A stretch of 14,410 nucleotides of DNA from CAZFNU01 sp964520445. GTDB taxonomy: Bacteria; Patescibacteriota; Minisyncoccia; UBA6257; JAKLIH01. This document shows positions 8,140 through 14,410 of this stretch, one piece after another. Each line of letters starts with the position of its first letter. Within the stretch, counting starts at the first letter, position 1. Position numbers and translations under genes: made by a program. The stretch lies in assembly GCA_964520445.1 (NCBI GenBank), contig CAZFNU010000015.1, positions 1-14,410 of the forward strand, given 5' to 3'. The notes beneath the pieces were generated by a model. That model ran no database searches. It saw nothing but the letters and a program-made list of their open reading frames with translations, and was not told where the DNA came from.

Positions 8140-9264
8140 CTATTTTATTTCTCTTAATTTCTCCATAAGCTGCATATAAAATTTTAAATTATGGACAGAA
8201 GCTAATCGTAAAAATAAAACTTCTTTCGTTCTTGACAAATGGTTTAAATAAGCTCTGGTATAATGCTGGCAAGTATAACAATCACAATCTGAATCAATTG
8301 GTGTAAAATCTTCTTTAAATTTTTTATTACTAATATTTATTGTTTTATATAAACCAGTATTAGATATTAATTTCCTTTGTTTATTCCAAATAAACAAACG
8401 ACCATGTCTTCCTTCTCGCGTCGGGATTACACAATCAAACATATCTCATCCCATACTGACACACTTAACAATATCTTCTGGTTTACCAATACCTAAAGCA
8501 AATCGTAAAGAGTCTTCTGGAATAAAATCAGCAGTTGCACGTAAAACTTCCCCCATAAATTTCCCCTTACTATCTACGTGTCTTGCACCAAACCCATAAC
8601 CATCAAAACCAATTTTAACTAATTCTTTAGCACAATGTTCTCTAAGATCAAGATATTCACCTCCTTGAATTACCCCGAAGATAAGTGGACGATTTTTCCC
8701 AGTTATTTTTCTTTTTTTAATTTGTTTAATATATTCATCTTTACATATCTTTGCTCAAGCAATTGTTCTTGTAACAGCTTGTTCAATTTTTTTCTTACTA
8801 TAACTATTTGGAGCTGGATCATCCAAACACACCATCATATCCACACCTAAATCAAATTGGATTTGAATAGCTTTTCTAGGAGTTATTTCGCATTGTTTTC
8901 CATCTATAGGAGAACGAAAAATAACCTTTTCGTCTGTAATTTTCCCCATTTTCATATTCTTATAAATCAGAGAAAAAATTTGATACCCTCCACTATCAGA
9001 TAAAAGTGGTTTTTGTCAATTCATAAAATCATGAATATCGCCACTTTTTTTAATAAGCTTCTCTCCTGGCTGTAGATAAAGATGATAAGTATTAACCACC
9101 ATCGGCCCTATTCCAATTTCCTCCAAATCATCCTTTGAAAGTGAATGAACAACACCTCGTGTAGCATCAGGCATAAAAAAAGGGGTCTCAATATTTCCAT
9201 GAGCTGTTTTCAAAATCCCTATTCTTGCCTTTGTTTTTTTTGATTTTTTTAATATTTTAAACAT
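8140..9264 (-). CDS. tgt: tRNA-guanine transglycosylase
   Basis: This 374-residue enzyme exchanges G34 of GUN-anticodon tRNAs for preQ1. Motifs in order are TPFFMPDATRG, NTYHLYLQPGE, the DSGGYQIFSL active-site segment, LIFGVIQGG, MFDCVIPTR with the nucleophilic Asp, GRHGRLF, and the zinc site CDCYTC plus a later His in the VHNL segment. Three TGA codons (9016-9018, 8755-8757, 8446-8448) read as Trp; HDFMN-W and IA-W-AK match strongly conserved Trp positions. Two base-pocket regions differ from typical bacterial Tgt: LDDP replaces FDEC, and GYGFGARHVDSKG replaces the usual GY-x-IGGLAVGE loop. Base preference may therefore differ. The gene starts 1 nt after queA and ends in TAG. No Shine-Dalgarno sequence is seen. 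Confidence 0.95.
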
Positions 9265-9265
9265 A

Positions 9266-10334
9266 TTATTGAATTAACATTGAATCTCCAAAACTATAAA
9301 ACATATATTTCTTTTTTATAGCTTCGAGATAAATTTTTAAAGTCTCGTCTTTAGAATTAATAAAAGCAGAAACCATCATCAAAGGTGTAGATCGGGGTAA
9401 ATGAAAATTAGTAATAAAATGATCTATACATTTAAATTTATACCCTGGATAAATAAATATATCTGTAAATCCAGATCCAGATTGAAACTTACCATTTTTA
9501 AAAATACTTTCTAATGTCCGTACTGATGTAGTCCCTACAGCTATAATCTTCTTCCCTTCTTTTTTATACTTATTCAAATTATTAGCTGTCTTTTTAGAAA
9601 CTTCATAATATTCTTTATGCATATGATGTTTTTCTACTTGATCTACTTTAATTGGTTGAAAAGTACCAATACCAACATTTAAAGTAATATATTCTATTTT
9701 AACTCCTTTCTTCTTTAATTTCTCTAATAAATTTTTAGTAAAATGAAATCCAGCAGTCGGTGCTGCACATGATCCAAAATTCTTAGCATATGTTGTCTGG
9801 TAATATTTCCCTTTATTCTTGTCATAATTTTTAATATATGGAGGTAAAGGCATTTCTCCTAACTTAAATATATTTTTCATTAACTCTACTCCCTTTAAAT
9901 TAAACTCTATTTCTAATTCATTATCCTCTCCTTGATTAATAATTCTGCCTACTAACAATAATTTATTCTTTAAATAAAATCTAATTTCTTCATTATCTTT
10001 AACTTTTTTATTANNNNNNNNNNTTAACCAAAATAGTCCATTTATTAGATAAAGTATTCAAATTAAATGTATTATTCTTAGTCCCCAATAAAAATACTTC
10101 TATCTTCCCTCCACTTACTTTAGCCCCAAATAATCTAGCTGGATAAACTTTAGTATCATTTAAAACTAAAACACTATTCTTATCTAATATATCTAAAATA
10201 TCATAAAATTTCCTATGTTGTATAGTTTTCTTAATTCTGTTATAAACCAACATCTTGCAATGATCTCTTGGCAAAATAGGTTTCTGACTAATTAAATTTT
10301 TAGGTAAGAAATAATCAAAAAGTTTTACATCCAT
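9266..10334 (-). CDS. queA: S-adenosylmethionine:tRNA ribosyltransferase-isomerase QueA
   Basis: QueA adds the SAM-derived cyclopentene epoxide to preQ1 in tRNA, giving epoxyqueuosine. Recognisable segments are FDYFLPKNLISQKP at the start, VLNDTKVYPARLFG, IEVFLL, GEMPLPPYI, YAKNFGSCAAPTAGFHFT, VGIGTFQPI, VGTTSVRTLES, and FHLPRSTPLMMVSAF near the end. A 10-N gap (10014-10023) splits the gene. The frames on either side differ by one, so the real gap must be a multiple of three. Three bases, giving LVKPNKKVK, fit the family best, for a protein of about 353 residues. It starts 1 nt after murA and ends 1 nt before tgt, implying tight translational coupling. The stop is TAA and no TGA is visible in frame. 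Confidence 0.95.
10014..10023. other. Assembly gap (10 N) inside queA
   Basis: Ten Ns lie between NKWTILV and NKKVKDNEEI of QueA. Read literally, the placeholder puts the downstream half out of frame and creates a false TAA. Conserved spacing suggests that only about three bases are missing. Confidence 0.95.
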
Positions 10335-10335
10335 A

Positions 10336-11640
10336 TTATTCTATCTTGGCACCTAGTTTTCTTAATCTTTCTTTCAAATTCTCATATCCTCTCTCAATCT
10401 TATCAACCCCTATTAATTCTGATTCTCCCTCAGCGATTAAAGCAGCAATCACATAAGAAAACCCAGCTCTTAAATCTGGTACCTCTATTGTTGCTCCTTT
10501 TAAAAATGTGGGTCCAGTAATTAAAGCACTATGTAAATAATCTTTGTTCACAAATCTACAATCTTTATTTCCCAAACATTCAGAAAATAATTGAATATTC
10601 GCCCCCATCTTAATTAAAGCGGACGTATATCCCATCCTATTCTCGTAAACCGTCTCATGAATAATGGAAGTACCTTCTGCCTGAGTTAAAACTAAAGAAA
10701 ATGGTTGTTGCCAGTCTGTCATAAATCCTGGATGAACCTCTGTCTCAATCACTGTAGGTTTTAATTTTAGATCATCATTATCATGAAATCTAATCCCATC
10801 ATTATATATTGTAAAATTAGCACCAATTTTTCTAGCTACATTCAAAAAACTCATTACATATCTTTGCTCTACCCCCTTTAGCATAATATCTCCTCTATTA
10901 GCTATAGCTAAACTTGCAAAAGAAGCAAATTCATTTCTGTCAAACATAATTTTAAAATGAGCACCTTGTAATTTTTCTACCCCCTTAATAACTCAGGTTC
11001 TATTAACATCCTGGTAAATCATTGCCCCCATTGATTGTAAAAATAAAGCTAACTCTTCTACCTCTGGTTCAATAGCTGCATTCTGAATAACTGTTGTACC
11101 CACAGCTAATACCGAACCAAAAAGAATATTTTCAGTAGCTCCTACACTTGGATAATTTAATTTAATAATGGTTCCTTTCAATCCTTTCGGAGCCTTAGCA
11201 TAATAATAATGATTTTTATACTCCACTTCAGCCCCTAAATCCCGAAAAGCGCTTTCGTGAAAATCTACAGGACGAGACCCAATAGAACAACCTCCAACAG
11301 TAGGGATTTCGGCTTGTTTAAATTTATGAAGTAACGGACCTAAAAATAATATTGGCATACGATTAGATCCACTATACTCTACAGGAATTTTATAAGAATT
11401 CATATTACTAGGATCGATTTCTAAAGTGTTTTGACCAAGTCATGTATATTTAACTCCTAAAGATTCACAAATAAATAAAGTAAGATCCACATCGCTAATC
11501 CGTGGCATATTTTCAAAAACAGATTTACCTTCAGCCAATAAAGCTGCGATTATAACTTTAGTAGAAATATTTTTAGCTCCTGCTAAAACTATTTCCCCTT
11601 GTAATTTCTTTCCTCCAGTAATATGATAATTTAATGACAT
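10336..11640 (-). CDS. murA: UDP-N-acetylglucosamine 1-carboxyvinyltransferase MurA
   Basis: MurA catalyses the first committed step of peptidoglycan synthesis, transferring enolpyruvate from PEP to UDP-GlcNAc in the cytoplasm. The 434-residue protein shows the N-terminal GAKN pair (K23, N24), the loop GGCSIGSRPVDFH with the catalytic and fosfomycin-binding Cys (C118), FMTDWQQPF with the general-base Asp, and DLRAGFSYVIAALIAEGES. Having Cys rather than Asp in the loop predicts fosfomycin sensitivity. Two TGA codons (11440-11442 and 10993-10995) read as Trp at less conserved places. The gene lies 13 nt after the Kazal protein gene and 1 nt before queA. The stop is TAA. MurA indicates a walled cell and speaks against a mycoplasma source for this UGA-Trp genome. 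Confidence 0.96.
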
Positions 11641-11653
11641 ATATTAAAATTGA

Positions 11654-13183
11654 TTATTTACAAGGACACGACCCTTGACATTTTACAGCCACTCCAGAAT
11701 TTAAAGCATAACAATCATTAGAATATGATATCCCGTCTGTACCACAAACTGGATCAAATAAATCAATGCAAGCAAAAATAGGTCCTCCTGGAACAACAAT
11801 TTTAGTAGTCACAGTTGTTGAAGGCGTAACAAGTTTTGTTGTACTAGTTGTAGTAGAACTAGATGTTGTAGTATTTATAGAAGAACCATATCCGCAATCT
11901 GCTGGACAATAATTACTATTAGAACCACCAAAAGTACAAAGCACTGTATCTCCATTTAAACACGAACAGCTTCCCGAAGTTAAAGTATTTTCTCATTCAT
12001 GACATACTCTATCACCGCATTTTGGTTCAGTACATTTTTTTTGCTCTATAGTGGTCCAAGTAGACATATTGGTAGTAGTTGTAGTAGGCGCAGATACTGT
12101 ATTCTTCGTTGTATTTGTCGTAGATGTTGGATATAGATATGGTGCCGTGGTACTTGTTGTGCTTGTTATATTAACGCGTGTAGTACTAACTGGTATATTT
12201 GTAGTCGTGGTAACCTCTGACACTGTATAGTTAATACATTGCCCCTCCGTATTACAGTAATAAGTACAAGTCATTGCATCATAAATCGACGGAATTCCTA
12301 AATCACTATTGGAATACCCACAATATTTTATTTCACAATCTTTGTTCCCAGAACATTCTTTAATTTTTAATTGAAACATACCAGCCATAGTATCTCAAAA
12401 ACTTTTTGTAGTCACCGTTGTTTTTGGAAATAATTCCTCTGATCGGTCATCTAAGGGACAACTTGTTTTACAATACCCTAAAATATAAGCTAATGAACCT
12501 TGATAATCTAAAGTACTACTAATATCATCTCCGGACAAACTACATAACTCTAATCCATCACAACATTTAGTTGGCAATTTTTCTCCAATTCTAGTTACCT
12601 TTAAAATTGGTTCTCCGTCACTAGCACAAGAAGAAGATTTATACAATTCCGATTCGTTGCTTACTGGAGCTATACTTAACCCTGATAGATCAAAAGCATT
12701 TAAATTTTTATTCTCTACTTTTTTAGTACTAGATGTAGTCGTAACTGTATCAGAAACCATCTCTGTATTTATTCTTTCTCTTATGGTTTGTGCTACATTA
12801 ATCATATTAGCAATTATTTCCCCATTCTCATACTTACTAGCTGTTTTTTGCAAGTCTCCCACAACAGTAATCGTATCCCCTATTTTTAAATCGTCAAATA
12901 CTATATCTTCTACTTTACGATTAAATAATCCCCCCGAAATTCTTTTAATTTCTGTTACTGCTTGGTTAAACACGACATACTTTACTTTTTCATATCTAAA
13001 CAATTTCAAAAAAGCCCTCCAAAGAGTAATATTCTCTGCTGATTCTATCACCAATGACCCTGAATCTTGTTGTATAACTACACCCTTTAAAGATATTATC
13101 TCTGCCGCCCTAATAACCCCAGGTGCAATAAATACTAACACCATAAATAATACTATTAATTTTTGAAAATTTGATTTTTGCAT
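11654..13183 (-). CDS. Secreted modular protein: DUF5666-like, Thr-rich linkers, Kazal domain
   Basis: Read with TGA as Trp this is one 509-residue exported protein. A signal peptide (Lys-rich start, hydrophobic 9-20, likely cleavage after IRA at 26) is followed by a beta-rich domain at about 29-135 with an IGDTITVVGDL segment, resembling DUF5666. Next come a Cys-containing region (186-275), more cysteines to 316, a Thr/Ser linker (325-378), CGDRVCHEWEN resembling the CGDGVCxxGE modules of surface proteins, a second Thr-rich linker (437-461), and a Kazal-type end at 472-508. In the Kazal part, DPVCGTDGISYSNDC is diagnostic and the cysteines lie at 472, 480, 491, 502 and 506. TGA codons at 12395-12397 (W263) and 11993-11995 (W397) join what would otherwise look like three ORFs. 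The gene heads the murA-queuosine cluster behind a strong promoter. Protease inhibition is possible but unproven. Confidence 0.85.
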
Positions 13184-13211
13184 ATTGTTATATATATATT
13201 AATTTATATTA

Positions 13212-13240
13212 ATTATAGCACAAATACATATATTTATCAA
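13212..13240 (-). promoter_or_regulatory. Near-consensus sigma70-type promoter of the Kazal-murA-que cluster
   Basis: On the minus strand, TTGATA (13240-13235), a 17-nt spacer ending in TGC, and a perfect TATAAT (13217-13212) form a near-ideal promoter with an extended -10 element. The leader is about 22 nt and has no Shine-Dalgarno sequence before the ATG at 13183. With gaps of 1-32 nt across the next seven genes, it could drive transcription to 6270. Confidence 0.8.
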
Positions 13241-13245
13241 TCCTA

Positions 13246-14409
13246 CTAAGAACTCATCCATTTTAAAACAATCTGCATAATAGAACTAACAAAGAAAAAA
13301 CCACCAATAACCCAAGCAATGACTGGTTTTAAATTCAATTTATACTCCGGTTCTTGCTCTGATTTCTTCTTAGCTGCAAAATATACTAAAAAGACTATTA
13401 ACCCATCTAACCCCCCTAATACTCCTCCCATCAAAGATATCAAATCTCCTATAGCATTAATCCCTATGAAGAAGAAAGCTAGTGGTAAAAAAATTACAGT
13501 TAAGGTACTTAAAATACCGTTTCATTTAAAATCAACCTGTAATAAAGTTTTTAAATATTGAGCAAAAGCAATATATGAAGTCCAAACAATTAGAATACCC
13601 GCCACAGCTCCTATAGCCACAATTGGTTTACCTACAAATTGGACTAACCCTGAAATAGCATCTTGAGAAACACGTCCTCCACTAACTAAAGCTATACAGT
13701 TCATAAATAATAAATAAGAAACAGCTACAATAATTGTTCCTATAACTAAAACTTTTTTAAAATTTACTGCTTTTTCTTTTTTCTCACGTAATAGATTAAA
13801 AACTAATGGTATAGCTGCTAACCCATTTAAAGCATAAAATATTATACCATAAGACATTAATCAATTATGAGTAATTGTAAAATTTTGAAAATTAGCAATA
13901 TTCATATGAGGAAAGATGTAAAAAGCAATACCACAAGTCAACCCGACTTCCCCAATTGTCAAAAGTAAGTTAAATTTACTAGCTTTTGTTAAATTAATGC
14001 AACTACAAACATTAAATAAAACTCACATAATACCGAATAATAATGGAAACGATAAAAGATTAGGCGGTAACAAAACTCCCAGAAACTTAGAAGCTAATAA
14101 TAAATAAACCATTGAAGAAAAAGACAGAGTAATCAAACCAGAAATTAAAAAATATTTTTCAGCTGGTTTACTTAAATACAAACCAATATATCCAGCAAGA
14201 CTATGCGCATGCTTAGTTCTTAAAACAATTTCCCCAAAAACTAAGTGAATTAAAAATAATAAAAGAACCAGTAAAATCATTCATAGATTACTAATAAATA
14301 ACCCTGAACTAACAGCAGCAAAAGGTAGCAGAAATACCCCTGACCCTATAATAGTCCCAACCAAAACAGCCACGGCTTCTCAAGAAGCTGGAATCTTAAA
14401 TTTAAACAT
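13246..14409 (-). CDS. Amino-acid permease-like membrane transporter
   Basis: This is a 387-residue integral membrane protein with about ten to eleven hydrophobic segments. Near the start, EAVAVLVGTIIGSGVFLLPFA matches the first helix of APC-superfamily amino acid transporters, where the unwound GxxIGxG segment binds substrate. The overall pattern resembles the tryptophan/tyrosine permease (AAAP) branch; the substrate cannot be read from sequence. Five TGA codons (14380-14382, 14281-14283, 14023-14025, 13861-13863, 13522-13524) read as Trp, the most of any gene here, so a standard-code annotation would give several fragments. The ATG at 14407-14409 lies at the window edge and gives a normal-looking N-terminus (MFKFKIPASWEAVAVL), but a longer start beyond the edge cannot be excluded. 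The stop is TAG. It ends a few bases before the promoter of the next cluster. Confidence 0.85.
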
Positions 14410-14410
14410 A

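Noticed and set aside
12657..13166. 169-codon ORF on the plus strand opposite the Kazal protein gene
   Set aside because: It is an antisense reading of the signal-peptide and DUF5666-like region, a by-product of low stop density; the minus-strand gene has a promoter, signal peptide and recognisable domains.
11654..13183. Three separate secreted-protein fragments (13183-12395, 12388-11993, 11944-11654)
   Set aside because: They are joined in one frame by two TGA codons, with only the first carrying a signal peptide; the altered code explains them as one protein.
13184..13211. Possible preQ1 riboswitch ahead of the queuosine-containing cluster
   Set aside because: The predicted leader is only about 22 nt and lacks a hairpin plus A-rich tail; the first gene is also not a queuosine gene.
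1393..14382. UGA as glycine (code 25) or selenocysteine, or widespread pseudogenes
   Set aside because: Conserved Trp columns in Tgt, MiaA and DnaE fit Trp only. Selenocysteine would not occur in so many unrelated genes, and decay would also leave TAA/TAG breaks and frameshifts, which are absent apart from the N gap in queA and the doubtful pilin start.

Overview
The window is about 30% GC, consists almost entirely of protein-coding genes, and uses a non-standard genetic code. Read with the standard table, most of its genes break at in-frame TGA codons. Read with TGA as tryptophan (NCBI table 4) they become full-length, well-conserved proteins. By hand count, 26 in-frame TGA codons fall in nine genes and there are 18 TGG codons. 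All 14 genes whose 3' end is visible stop at TAA (10) or TAG (4), none at TGA. At diagnostic positions (Tgt FMN-W and A-W-AK, MiaA QIT-W-F, DnaE EI-W and L-W-EKELLG) the family norm is Trp, which argues against the Gly reading of table 25. CGA still encodes conserved arginines.

The gene content does not fit a mycoplasma. It includes MurA (peptidoglycan), a type IV pilin-like N-terminus, a secreted DUF5666/Kazal protein with Thr-rich linkers, and late queuosine enzymes. Together with the low GC, missing Shine-Dalgarno sequences and tight packing, this suggests an uncultured, reduced bacterium, perhaps Patescibacteria/CPR. That placement is inference. Two 10-N runs (1950-1959, 10014-10023) show that this is a scaffolded draft assembly.

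Layout. 1-99 (minus): start of a pilin-like ORF beside an (AG)10 tract. 139-957 (minus): MntA/HepT toxin-antitoxin pair with its own strong promoter and a palindrome in it. 1018-4191 (minus): dnaE, the replicative polymerase with an apparently intact PHP proofreading site. 4293-5800 (plus): rnhB and miaA, 2 nt apart and divergent from dnaE. 5793-6167 (minus): speD, overlapping the end of miaA tail to tail. 6270-13183 (minus): a seven-gene cluster behind one near-consensus promoter, in the order Kazal surface protein, murA, queA, tgt, queH, a small DUF4239-like membrane protein, and a PflX-like radical SAM enzyme, with gaps of 1-32 nt. 13246-14409 (minus): an amino-acid-permease-like transporter that starts at the window edge.

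Functionally, dnaE and rnhB serve replication. miaA, queA, tgt and queH modify tRNA anticodon loops. murA, the Kazal protein, the pilin and the membrane proteins belong to the cell envelope. There is no gene-free stretch over 300 bases, and I found no RNA gene, CRISPR array or insertion sequence.
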